Below, piece by piece: positions 1 through 6,165 of a stretch of DNA of 6,818 bases (the stretch's first letter is position 1; each line of letters begins with the position of its first letter). This DNA comes from CAZQAA01 sp964591255 (GTDB lineage Bacteria; Desulfobacterota; DSM-4660; Desulfatiglandales; Desulfatiglandaceae): contig CAZQAA010000141.1 in assembly GCA_964591255.1 (NCBI GenBank), positions 1-6,818 of the forward strand, written 5' to 3'. The position numbers were made by a program, and so were the translations under genes. Below the pieces are notes generated by a model. The model was given only the letters and a program-made list of their open reading frames with translations, was not told where the DNA came from and made no database searches.

Positions 1-1
1 T

Positions 2-637
2 ATATCATATACCTATACTGAACCCACTATATATTTCGAATTGGCCCTGGATACGGCCCGTGCCGCCGTCTCAAACGGCCTCAAGAATGTATTTGTGACC
101 AATGGGTATATGAGTGAGGAGTGCATAAGGGAAATCTGTCCTGATCTGCATGCGGCCAATGTGGATCTCAAGTCATTCAGCGATGATTTCTACAGGGAGT
201 ATTGCGGGGCAAGGATCAAGCCCGTTTTAAAAACCCTTGAAAACATGAAGAAAATGGGAATATGGCTGGAGGTAACGACGCTCCTGATCCCAGGGCTCAA
301 TGATTCAACACAGGAGCTGAAAGAATTAGCCTCATTCCTTTACAATCTGGATCCAACGGTTCCCTGGCACATCAGCAGGTTTCATCCCACTTATAGACTC
401 ACCAATGTCAGTTCCACACCCCCTGAAAGGATCCAGGTGGCGAGAGAGATCGGGTTTGAGGCGGGACTGAAGTATGTATATTCGGGAAACCTGCCCGGAG
501 ACGAAGGCGAAAAAACCTTTTGTCACAATTGTGGAAAGCTGCTAATCAACAGGTATGGCTTTTATGTTACTGATAATAATATAGAAGGAAACCGGTGTTC
601 CGGGTGTCATGCCAAGATTCCCGGTGTATGGGAATAA
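2..637 (+). CDS. amrS: AmmeMemoRadiSam system radical SAM enzyme AmrS, 3' part
   Basis: This is the C-terminal 211 residues of a radical SAM protein of the pyruvate-formate-lyase-activase-like AmrS family. The frame is open from base 2 and reads ISYTYTEPTIYFE before the TTG at 41, so that TTG is internal and the true start lies upstream. The CxxxCxxC iron-sulfur motif is therefore outside the window. Visible family signatures are YTYTEPT, FVTNGY, NVDLKSF, PWHISRFHP and the segment LKYVYSGNLPGDEGE. After these comes a C-terminal zinc-ribbon-like pair, CHNC (codons from 521) and CSGC (codons from 596), ending in PGVWE, the usual end of the family. The name comes from its co-occurrence with AMMECR1 and Memo proteins. 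The substrate is not something I can derive from the sequence. Neither partner gene is in the window; they may lie upstream or elsewhere. Confidence 0.9.
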   Translation: MSYTYTEPTIYFELALDTARAAVSNGLKNVFVTNGYMSEECIREICPDLHAANVDLKSFSDDFYREYCGARIKPVLKTLENMKKMGIWLEVTTLLIPGLNDSTQELKELASFLYNLDPTVPWHISRFHPTYRLTNVSSTPPERIQVAREIGFEAGLKYVYSGNLPGDEGEKTFCHNCGKLLINRYGFYVTDNNIEGNRCSGCHAKIPGVWE

Positions 638-673
638 ACGGGTTGATTTTTCCGGTCACCCCTCGTTTTTTTG

Positions 674-700
674 CCCTTAGGGAGGGCCCTCTGGGTTTTT
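674..700 (+). terminator. Possible intrinsic terminator of amrS
   Basis: CCC and AGGG (674-682) can pair with CCCT and GGG (687-695) around a 2x2 mismatch and a four-base loop, followed directly by TTTTT (696-700). The place, 37 bases after the amrS stop, suits a terminator. The interrupted stem makes it a weak candidate, and an overlapping hairpin (693-713) would compete with it. Confidence 0.4.
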
Positions 701-710
701 CCTGGCAAAG

Positions 711-753
711 CCCCCGTTGGATCAGGTTGTGGCCTTCTTCCATTCAGCGGGGG
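711..753. repeat. Inverted repeat with 9-bp arms before the small gene
   Basis: CCCCCGTTG (711-719) pairs with CAGCGGGGG (745-753), with one G:U wobble, around a 25-base loop. The next bases are an A run, so it is not an intrinsic terminator on the plus strand, and there is no T run on the other side for the minus strand. It lies 44 bases before the start of the 52-residue protein gene and would fold in its leader if transcription comes from upstream. Its role is unknown. Confidence 0.45.
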
Positions 754-796
754 TAAAAAAATATCTGTTGTAATTTATTATAACATGGGAGCAATA

Positions 797-955
797 ATGA
801 AAAAAGAGGAAGAGTTTGCCTTAAAGGCAACAAAGGAGATAGTGGTCAAGTTTATCGAGGTTGGCAGATTGTCGGTCAATTCCTTTGAGGATGTCTGGAA
901 TATGGTTCATAACACGGTGGTGGCCTCCTTAAAAACAGATGTGATTGAAGATTAA
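797..955 (+). CDS. Small conserved-looking protein, 52 residues, function unknown
   Basis: The ATG at 797 is chosen because GGGAG (787-791) lies five bases upstream as a ribosome binding site. In-frame codons further up (from 671) run through hairpin sequence and give an implausible proline/glycine-rich peptide. The protein begins MKKEEEFALKATKEIVVKF and has no signal peptide or membrane segment. It looks like two or three amphipathic helices with a charged start and an acidic tail (VIED). The spacing of EIV, F, V, L, F, V, VH and L resembles the N-terminal part of MucR/Ros-type regulators, but the zinc-finger half is absent. From memory, similar short proteins occur in Desulfobacterota, some under unhelpful names. 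I do not assign a function. The stop overlaps the truA stop. I am fairly sure it is a real gene. Confidence 0.7.
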   Translation: MKKEEEFALKATKEIVVKFIEVGRLSVNSFEDVWNMVHNTVVASLKTDVIED

Positions 956-1698
956 TATTCCACCTTTACCAGATACAATCCTTGTGCCGGTGCCTTGATA
1001 CCGGCAAGAGATCTGTCTTTTGACTCAAGGATAAGCCTGAACTCGTCTGCAGATATTTTTCCAAGCCCGGCCTCCACCACGGTGCCCACAATATTTCTCA
1101 CCATATGCCTCAAAAAACCATCTGCCTCGATTACAATTCTCAACAACCCATGGTCAGCAGGACCATAAAGGCTTGAAACAAATAATGATCTTATAGGGTT
1201 AGTGTTTCCACTGCCTGACGATCTGAAAGATGAAAAATCGTGCTGCCCCATTAATATGGCCATGCATTCTGACATAACATGTGTATTTAGTGCCATCCTT
1301 ACATGCCACACGTAATTGCGTTTAAATATGTCGGGTTCCTCACGATTTAATATGAGATATTCATATCGTTTCTTCTTGGCATCATATCTTGCGTGAAACT
1401 GAAGAGGAACTTCTTCTGCATTTTTGACGCAGATGTCATCCGGCAAAAGGGAGTTGAGGCCCCTCTTGATTTCATCAACACCAAGCAGGGATCGTGTCCT
1501 GAAGTTTGCCACCTGGTTAAGTGCATGGACACCGGCATCGGTCCTGCCCGATCCTATGAGTGTTACAGGCTGCCCAAGCATCGTTTGTATCTTTTCTTCA
1601 ATAATCCCCTGGATGGTCAAACCGTTCTCCTGTCTCTGCCAGCCGTGATAAATAGACCCATCATAAGCAATTGTCAGCCTGATATTCTTCTCGTTCAT
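952..1698 (-). CDS. truA: tRNA pseudouridine(38-40) synthase TruA
   Basis: TruA isomerises uridines 38, 39 and 40 in the anticodon arm of many tRNAs to pseudouridine. The protein has 248 residues, a normal bacterial length. It opens with IRLTIAYDGSIYHGWQRQ and holds GSGRTDAGVHA, where Asp54 is the catalytic nucleophile. Later family blocks are also present: HDFSSFR, and RHMVRNIVGT near residues 197-206. The ATG at 1698 has AGGA eight bases upstream, with a further AGGGG directly next to the codon. It is the last gene of the minus-strand run and lies 89 bases after the lipid kinase, so it may share that transcript or have its own promoter in the gap. Its TAA stop (952-954) overlaps the stop of the convergent small gene. 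I see no terminator beyond it. Confidence 0.97.
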   Translation of the reverse strand: MNEKNIRLTIAYDGSIYHGWQRQENGLTIQGIIEEKIQTMLGQPVTLIGSGRTDAGVHALNQVANFRTRSLLGVDEIKRGLNSLLPDDICVKNAEEVPLQFHARYDAKKKRYEYLILNREEPDIFKRNYVWHVRMALNTHVMSECMAILMGQHDFSSFRSSGSGNTNPIRSLFVSSLYGPADHGLLRIVIEADGFLRHMVRNIVGTVVEAGLGKISADEFRLILESKDRSLAGIKAPAQGLYLVKVEY

Positions 1699-1787
1699 CC
1701 CCTGATTCCTGCCTGGCTAAAATAAAGGCACAAAGCCATGCTGTTCGATTCTTTATGCCCTTACATCCTTGCGTACATATCGTCTTG

Positions 1788-2660
1788 CTACACCTTTATT
1801 TTTAAGGCACCCCGCAAGACTTGGAACGAAAACTCATAATCTTCCCACCCGTAATCCCCATCGATCTGAAGGGAAAGAGGTCTGTTAAGCCTTATTTTCA
1901 AGGCAGTAGACACCTGAAATCTCCCAAAACGGTTCCCAACAGTGAATGCAGAAATTGCAACCCCGCAAATACGGAAAACACCCGGATTAAAGACCCCGAT
2001 GTGGAGCATGCCATCATCAAACCTTGCACCGGGCACTATTTTCATTCCGTAACCGTAATACGGCTGTTTCATGACGGCAATACTCAATAGCCGCTGGACA
2101 ACCATCTCGCCCATATCCGACAAAATATGGGCTTTTGCATGTTCATATCCATACAAAAAGGAAACAAATACGGCCTTGAGATATGCGCCAAGTCCCAATC
2201 TGCCCTTATGGCGATATTCATGGCTTAAGCGGATCACCCTGCCGTCAAACCCGACAGATGCCATAAATCCCCGTCTTTTTCCGCAGCAATTGATCAGATC
2301 AAACTCGTATACTCTGCCAGACAGGATCCGCTTTGCACAGCTTGTTACGGCCCGGGGATACCTCAATGCCCACCGTATTGCATTTCCCGAACCCATGGGC
2401 AGGTATGCAATGGTATGAGCCCGTGTATCGACCGTATTAATAATGTCTGAGAAGGTCCCGTCACCACCGGCGGCCACAATAATGTCAAACTCCCGGGACA
2501 GATCACGGGCACACTGCATAAAATCTTCCCTGGATCTCGTATCCAAACCATATATTTCAGACCCAAGAATTTCAGCGGCTGGCGCAAGCAGAGTACGTTT
2601 TTTTTCTATGGATATGCTGCCGGAGACAGGATTGGCAATAATAGCATATCTTGATTTCAT
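1788..2660 (-). CDS. Diacylglycerol kinase-family lipid kinase
   Basis: This 290-residue protein belongs to the DAGK/sphingosine-kinase/YegS superfamily, soluble enzymes that transfer phosphate from ATP to a lipid hydroxyl at the inner membrane face. In order: ANPVSGS (residues 9-15, nucleotide-binding start), AAGGDGTFSDIIN (63-75, the GGDGT signature), LPMGSGNA (87-94), SVGFDG (135-140), and PGARFDDGMLHIGVF (210-224). Near the end is LQIDGD (264-269), from the C-terminal beta-sandwich domain. Length and domain order are complete. GSGNA, rather than the GTxND of DgkB and YegS, recalls eukaryotic sphingosine and ceramide kinases, so the lipid substrate is open. The ATG at 2660 has only a poor ribosome site: an AGG one base away, and GGA about 14 bases off. 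It follows rmuC by 21 bases, which suggests co-transcription and perhaps coupled translation. Confidence 0.92.
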   Translation of the reverse strand: MKSRYAIIANPVSGSISIEKKRTLLAPAAEILGSEIYGLDTRSREDFMQCARDLSREFDIIVAAGGDGTFSDIINTVDTRAHTIAYLPMGSGNAIRWALRYPRAVTSCAKRILSGRVYEFDLINCCGKRRGFMASVGFDGRVIRLSHEYRHKGRLGLGAYLKAVFVSFLYGYEHAKAHILSDMGEMVVQRLLSIAVMKQPYYGYGMKIVPGARFDDGMLHIGVFNPGVFRICGVAISAFTVGNRFGRFQVSTALKIRLNRPLSLQIDGDYGWEDYEFSFQVLRGALKIKV

Positions 2661-2681
2661 ACCTGGGCCGTCTTATCCATA

Positions 2682-4001
2682 TTATTCTTCCTCTCCCGTC
2701 TCTATGCTTGCCTGATCAGTATCCTGTATCTCTAAGATACGTGAGGAAGAAGCCGACGGCAGTTGTTCTACCTGACGCAGCTTTCGTGCCATGGCCCGGG
2801 TTCGGACCTCTGTCTGATCAATCGTGTTGGATGCTGCATTCAACTGCTTCTTCACCTTGGCGAGGATACTGCCAAATTTTCCGAACTCGGTCTTGACAGC
2901 TCCAAGCACGGTCCATACCTCATTTGATCGTTTTTCAAGGGCCAGGGTCTGGAACCCCATGCGCAGGCTGTTCAGGATGGCTGAGAGGGTTGTGGGGCCG
3001 GCAATCACAATGCGGTATTTTTGCTGAATTTCCTCTATCTGGCCCGGTTGGCGAAGCACTTCAGCATAGAGGCCCTCTGTTGGCAAGAACATGATTGCAA
3101 AATCGGTTGTCCTGGGAGGATCAAGATATTTCTCACTTATATCTTTGGCCGAGACATGCACTGCACGTATAAATCCCGCCGTTGCCCGCTGCACGGCCTC
3201 CACATCACAGGTATCAGCGGCATCTGCGAGGCGCAAATAGTCTTCCTGTGGAAATTTCGAATCAATCGGTAACCAGACACAAGACCCAGGGTCATCGTCA
3301 GTACCGGGAAGGCGAACCGCATATTCCACAAACTCCTGAGAGCCCTCCCGGGTGTATACGTTTTTTGCATACTGATCCACGGTCAGAATTTGCTCAAGGA
3401 GGGCCCCCAGTTGCACCTCGCCCCAGACCCCACGGGCCTTTACATTTGTAAGCACACGTTTCAAGTCGCCGACACCCGTTGCCAGGCTCTGCATCTCACC
3501 CAGGCCACGCTGAACCGCCTCAAGGTGTTTGCTTACCATCTTGAAAGATTCACCAAGCCTTTTTTCTAAAGTGCTTTGCAACCTTTCATCCACGGTCTGT
3601 CGCATTTCGTCAAGCTTCTTCTCGTTGCTATCCTTAAGGTGCCTGAGCTGGGTATCGATTGTATCACGGATCCGTTCGATTCTGGACTCATTGGACTCCA
3701 TCAGCTCCTTGATCCGCTTTGCTACCAATTCAAGATGTTCGGTTTGTGACTTGCCTATTTTACTGATGGCATTGACCATAATATCTGTTGACGTCCTTTG
3801 GCCGCCTGCAACCTCTTCGCGCAGATCCTTGGCCGCCCTGCCGGATTCATCCCTGAAGATATGGAATTCATTACGGATAGCCTGTTCTAATTCACGGCCG
3901 CCATGTATTGATCCTCTCCGGACAAGTCTCAGAAGCAGTACAATTGCACATACCGAAATAACTGACGAAACAGCTATTAAAATGATTAGAATGATTTCCA
4001 T
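2682..4001 (-). CDS. rmuC: RmuC-family DNA recombination protein
   Basis: RmuC proteins are linked by genetics in E. coli to limiting inversions at short inverted repeats, and carry a nuclease-like core. This one has 439 residues. An N-terminal membrane segment spans residues 3-25 (IILIILIAVSSVIS onward), then comes a long charged, heptad-rich coiled coil to about residue 170. The RmuC domain follows, with RGVWGEVQLG (190-199), VWLPIDSKFP (242-251), YLDPPRTTDFAIMFLPTEGL (292-311) and AGPTTLSAIL (334-343). The tail is polar and ends GEEE. An in-frame TGA lies six codons above the ATG at 4001, so this is the only sensible start, although no clear ribosome binding site precedes it. The domain is intact. 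It stands between the metallo-hydrolase and the lipid kinase on the same strand. Confidence 0.95.
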   Translation of the reverse strand: MEIILIILIAVSSVISVCAIVLLLRLVRRGSIHGGRELEQAIRNEFHIFRDESGRAAKDLREEVAGGQRTSTDIMVNAISKIGKSQTEHLELVAKRIKELMESNESRIERIRDTIDTQLRHLKDSNEKKLDEMRQTVDERLQSTLEKRLGESFKMVSKHLEAVQRGLGEMQSLATGVGDLKRVLTNVKARGVWGEVQLGALLEQILTVDQYAKNVYTREGSQEFVEYAVRLPGTDDDPGSCVWLPIDSKFPQEDYLRLADAADTCDVEAVQRATAGFIRAVHVSAKDISEKYLDPPRTTDFAIMFLPTEGLYAEVLRQPGQIEEIQQKYRIVIAGPTTLSAILNSLRMGFQTLALEKRSNEVWTVLGAVKTEFGKFGSILAKVKKQLNAASNTIDQTEVRTRAMARKLRQVEQLPSASSSRILEIQDTDQASIETGEEE

Positions 4002-4058
4002 AAAATCAATGGCGGCTCAAAATTTGGACAAACTCGACAGGTTTGAAGCAGAATATAA

Positions 4059-4718
4059 TCAGATATAGGCAAACCAGAACTCCTCTATCTCCTTGAAATT
4101 TTCCCTTACTGCATCGGCACCGGCCACCACTTCCCCATGTCCCGGCAAAAGAAACACTGTATCCAGCCGGGAGATTTTCCTGATGCTCTCTTTCAGCTCA
4201 CCGCCATTACCACCAGCAAGATCGGTCCTCCCAACTCCCTGGCTAAATACCACATCTCCTGTGAAAAGGGCCTTGTTTTCAGGCCAGTAAAGGCAGATGG
4301 AACCTGGCGAGTGTCCTGGAGTATGAATAACATGGAACGTCAATGCGCCTATATTTAACTCTCCTTCCCTAAGGAGAATTTGTGGCTCAAAGCCAGGCAG
4401 CCCCAGAGCATTTCCATAATGCGGGGCAACATTTCTGATAAAATCCATCTCCTTCGCATGAACCGCAATAAGGCTGTTTTTCAGATCAAATACCCTGATT
4501 GCCTCCATATGGTCCGGATGACCATGGGTAATAATTACCACGTCTATATCCTTAAGCGACATGGAAAGGCGTGAGAGGGCATCCTGGACATGTCCGAACA
4601 GATGGAAATGACCTGGATCAATCAGGATATTCTTACCATCCCTTATGAGATAGGTATTGCAGTTATTTGCCGTGTAATCCGACCACAAAAAGGTATAAAG
4701 ATTTTTAATGAGTTGCAT
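4059..4718 (-). CDS. Metallo-beta-lactamase-fold hydrolase, glyoxalase II-like
   Basis: This 219-residue protein has the full two-metal site of the MBL fold. The HGHPDH motif supplies His65, His67, Asp69 and His70; His136 is in TPGHS; Asp155 is in TGD; His194 is in PGHG. LFTGDVVFSQGVGRTDLAGG is the usual block after the bridging Asp in the hydroxyacylglutathione-hydrolase-like branch. There is no signal peptide, so it should be cytoplasmic and hydrolyse a thioester or similar ester. The substrate cannot be read from the sequence, and other MBL hydrolases share this core. The ATG at 4718 has no recognisable Shine-Dalgarno sequence, since the upstream bases are AT-rich. The start is kept because LIKNLYTFLW fits the family's first strand. 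It lies 38 bases after the protease stop. Confidence 0.93.
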   Translation of the reverse strand: MQLIKNLYTFLWSDYTANNCNTYLIRDGKNILIDPGHFHLFGHVQDALSRLSMSLKDIDVVIITHGHPDHMEAIRVFDLKNSLIAVHAKEMDFIRNVAPHYGNALGLPGFEPQILLREGELNIGALTFHVIHTPGHSPGSICLYWPENKALFTGDVVFSQGVGRTDLAGGNGGELKESIRKISRLDTVFLLPGHGEVVAGADAVRENFKEIEEFWFAYI

Positions 4719-4756
4719 GGTTATAATCTATTGATATTGATAGTTAATAAAACATA

Positions 4757-5917
4757 TTATGGATGTTCCGCCAATAACACGTTTAACTCCATGGTCTGTC
4801 CCTCTCTGAGGATATTCAGGACTACATTCTGTCCCACTTCCAGCTTGTCAACAAGCCGCCCCATCTGTTTCATGTCTGTAATTTTATGGCCATCCACGGC
4901 CATGATAATATCCCCACCCAAGGGAAGTCTCATTCCCCCCACTATTACGAACCTGTCTCCCCCATGTAATCCAGCCTGATCCGCCGGTCCCCCCCTTATG
5001 ACATTCAGGACAAGCACACCGTATTTGACACCAAGACCAAGGTTTTCGGCAATTACCGGTGTTATGGAGATGCCGGAAATCCCGAGCCAGGGTCTGGCCA
5101 CCCTGCCACAAGTAATTAACTGGGTCGCAATTTTTCTTGCCTGATTTACAGGGATGGCAAATCCGATTCCCTGATATCCCCCGGAAAGACTATATATTGC
5201 GGTATTAATTCCTATCACATCACCATTAGAATCGAGAAGAGGTCCACCTGAATTCCCTGGATTTATCGCTGCATCGGTTTGTATCAGTCCCTCAATCATC
5301 CTGCCATCCTGGGTCCGAATATCTCTATCAAGGGCACTGACAATGCCGGTAGTAAGGGTGTGGGAAAGGCCGAATGGATTCCCAATAGCAATTGCCTTCT
5401 GCCCGCATCTAAGAAAATCCGAATCACCCATTGTGGCCACGACATCAACATACTTGGAGGGAATCTTGATCACAGCCAGATCAGAATTAGGATCCCGTCC
5501 CACAAGGGTAGCCGGGATCTTATTGCCATCAGCCATAGTCACAACAATCTTCTGGGCCTTGGCCACAACATGGTTATTGGTAAGTATATATCCCTCTCTG
5601 TCGATAATGAATCCTGAACCCTGTCCTTTTTGTGGAATAATTTCGAGCCAGAAATTCACACCAAGAGTAGTGGTGGCAATGTTCACCACTGCGGGCCGGA
5701 TTAGTTCAAACACCTTTATGTTGATTTCTTCGTCCCTGGAGACGACGACAGGTCTTGAAGGGGTAACAGATCGGGAACGATTGAAATCAAGGGATTCGGC
5801 ATCCGGCCTTGAATGAAAAAAAGTAAAAAGGTCATCCCGTTTTGTCCAAAGGATCAAGAATAATATAATTATTGCAAACCAAAAATATTTGGACCTATTG
5901 TTTCCGTAAAAAAACAT
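4757..5917 (-). CDS. Membrane-anchored HtrA/DegS-like serine protease with one PDZ domain
   Basis: This 386-residue protein is a trypsin-like protease of the Do/HtrA family, acting in the periplasm on misfolded or regulatory proteins. Residues 11-24 (YFWFAIIILFLILW) form one hydrophobic helix preceded by Arg/Lys and lacking an obvious signal-peptidase site, so it is probably an uncleaved anchor. The protease domain has the triad His116 (TNNHVV), Asp146 (SDLAVIKI) and Ser223 (GNSGGPL), with QTDAAINPGNSGG as the active-site block. A single PDZ domain fills about residues 275-384, including ADQAGLHGGD and GGDIIMAVDG. One PDZ and an anchor resemble DegS more than DegP, which has two. The ATG at 5917 has AAGGA (5930-5926) eight bases upstream. 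It is the first gene of the minus-strand run, behind a good promoter. Whether it starts a stress-signalling cascade as DegS does is not shown here. Confidence 0.95.
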   Translation of the reverse strand: MFFYGNNRSKYFWFAIIILFLILWTKRDDLFTFFHSRPDAESLDFNRSRSVTPSRPVVVSRDEEINIKVFELIRPAVVNIATTTLGVNFWLEIIPQKGQGSGFIIDREGYILTNNHVVAKAQKIVVTMADGNKIPATLVGRDPNSDLAVIKIPSKYVDVVATMGDSDFLRCGQKAIAIGNPFGLSHTLTTGIVSALDRDIRTQDGRMIEGLIQTDAAINPGNSGGPLLDSNGDVIGINTAIYSLSGGYQGIGFAIPVNQARKIATQLITCGRVARPWLGISGISITPVIAENLGLGVKYGVLVLNVIRGGPADQAGLHGGDRFVIVGGMRLPLGGDIIMAVDGHKITDMKQMGRLVDKLEVGQNVVLNILREGQTMELNVLLAEHP

Positions 5918-5952
5918 TATGAATATCCTTTGATACTATAAAGCGTATATAA

Positions 5953-5966
5953 GAAACTGTAGTTTC
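5953..5966. promoter_or_regulatory. Palindrome over the -10 element, operator candidate
   Basis: GAAACT (5953-5958) and AGTTTC (5961-5966) are perfect inverted arms around a two-base centre, and the symmetry centre is one base from the centre of the proposed -10 hexamer. A dimeric repressor bound here would block the protease promoter. No known operator consensus is recognised, so the regulator is unknown. Confidence 0.45.
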
Positions 5967-5984
5967 CTGTATAACATGTGTCAA
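5956..5984 (-). promoter_or_regulatory. Sigma70-type promoter of the protease gene
   Basis: On the minus strand a perfect -35 hexamer TTGACA (5984-5979) is followed after exactly 17 bases by TACAGT (5961-5956), a 4/6 match to the -10 consensus. Transcription would start near 5949, giving a leader of about 30 bases with the AAGGA ribosome site at 5930-5926. This is the best promoter I can see in the window, and it could serve all five minus-strand genes. Confidence 0.65.
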
Positions 5985-5991
5985 GCACACA
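5977..5991. repeat. Short inverted repeat over the -35 element
   Basis: TGTGT (5977-5981) and ACACA (5987-5991) are perfect 5-bp arms with a five-base spacer, covering the proposed -35 hexamer of the protease promoter. Arms this short can arise by chance, so this is only a weak operator candidate. Confidence 0.25.
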
Positions 5992-6089
5992 AACAAACAT
6001 ACTGAAAAGATGATAACAGGATTAGCAGGAAAGTCGAACATAGGATACTCAATATTTGCAGAATGGATGTGTGTCTTCGTAACCGTTCA

Positions 6090-6115
6090 GGCATATGGGC
6101 TAAAGACCATATGCC
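6090..6115. repeat. Perfect 9-bp inverted repeat in the rlmE leader
   Basis: GGCATATGG (6090-6098) and CCATATGCC (6107-6115) are exact reverse complements around an eight-base spacer. As RNA on the plus strand this is a stable hairpin about 50 bases before the rlmE start. The bases after it are AT-rich (ATCATAATTTATTTT) but not a clean T run, so a normal intrinsic terminator is not supported. An operator, a leader hairpin or an attenuator-like element are all possible. Confidence 0.6.
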
Positions 6116-6165
6116 ATCATAATTTATTTTGCAAAGGCGTCATATCTGTGGTAAAAAACAGAAAC

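Noticed and set aside
671..796. In-frame extension of the small gene back to a TTG at 671
   Set aside because: The region is hairpin-rich and gives an odd glycine/proline peptide. The ATG at 797 has GGGAG at the right distance.
986..1005. Hairpin GCCGGT/ACCGGC near the 3' end of truA as a terminator for the small gene
   Set aside because: It lies inside truA coding sequence and the nearest T run starts about 11 bases after the stem. Coding constraint explains it well enough.
1745..1755. A GTTCGATTC stretch between truA and the lipid kinase, like a tRNA T-loop
   Set aside because: The flanking bases do not form a T-stem, and no anticodon arm or acceptor stem can be built around it on either strand.
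1699..1787. TGGCT/AGCCA inverted arms in the 89-base gap before truA as a terminator
   Set aside because: The arms are only 5 bp around a long loop with no T run in the right place. The gap holds nothing I can name.
3529..4068. Long open frame on the plus strand opposite rmuC
   Set aside because: It is the antisense shadow of the rmuC coiled-coil region, with a Ser/Leu-rich composition typical of such shadows and no recognisable domain.
4719..4756. AT-rich gap before the MBL hydrolase with a TATTGA direct repeat, as promoter or operator
   Set aside because: Only two short repeat units are present and no properly spaced -35/-10 pair can be found on the minus strand.
5970..5975. TATAAC on the plus strand as a divergent -10 for rlmE
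   Set aside because: No acceptable -35 hexamer lies 16-18 bases upstream, and the TG is not at the extended -10 position.
6022..6049. TTAGCA-N16-GATACT as a plus-strand promoter for rlmE
   Set aside because: Both hexamers match only 4/6 and the spacing is off the optimum. Matches of this quality are common by chance, so the rlmE promoter is left unassigned.
6010..6147. In-frame extension of rlmE back to an ATG at 6010
   Set aside because: The extra 46 residues match nothing in the RlmE family, contain the inverted repeat at 6090-6115, and would start without a convincing ribosome site. The family N-terminus fits at 6166.
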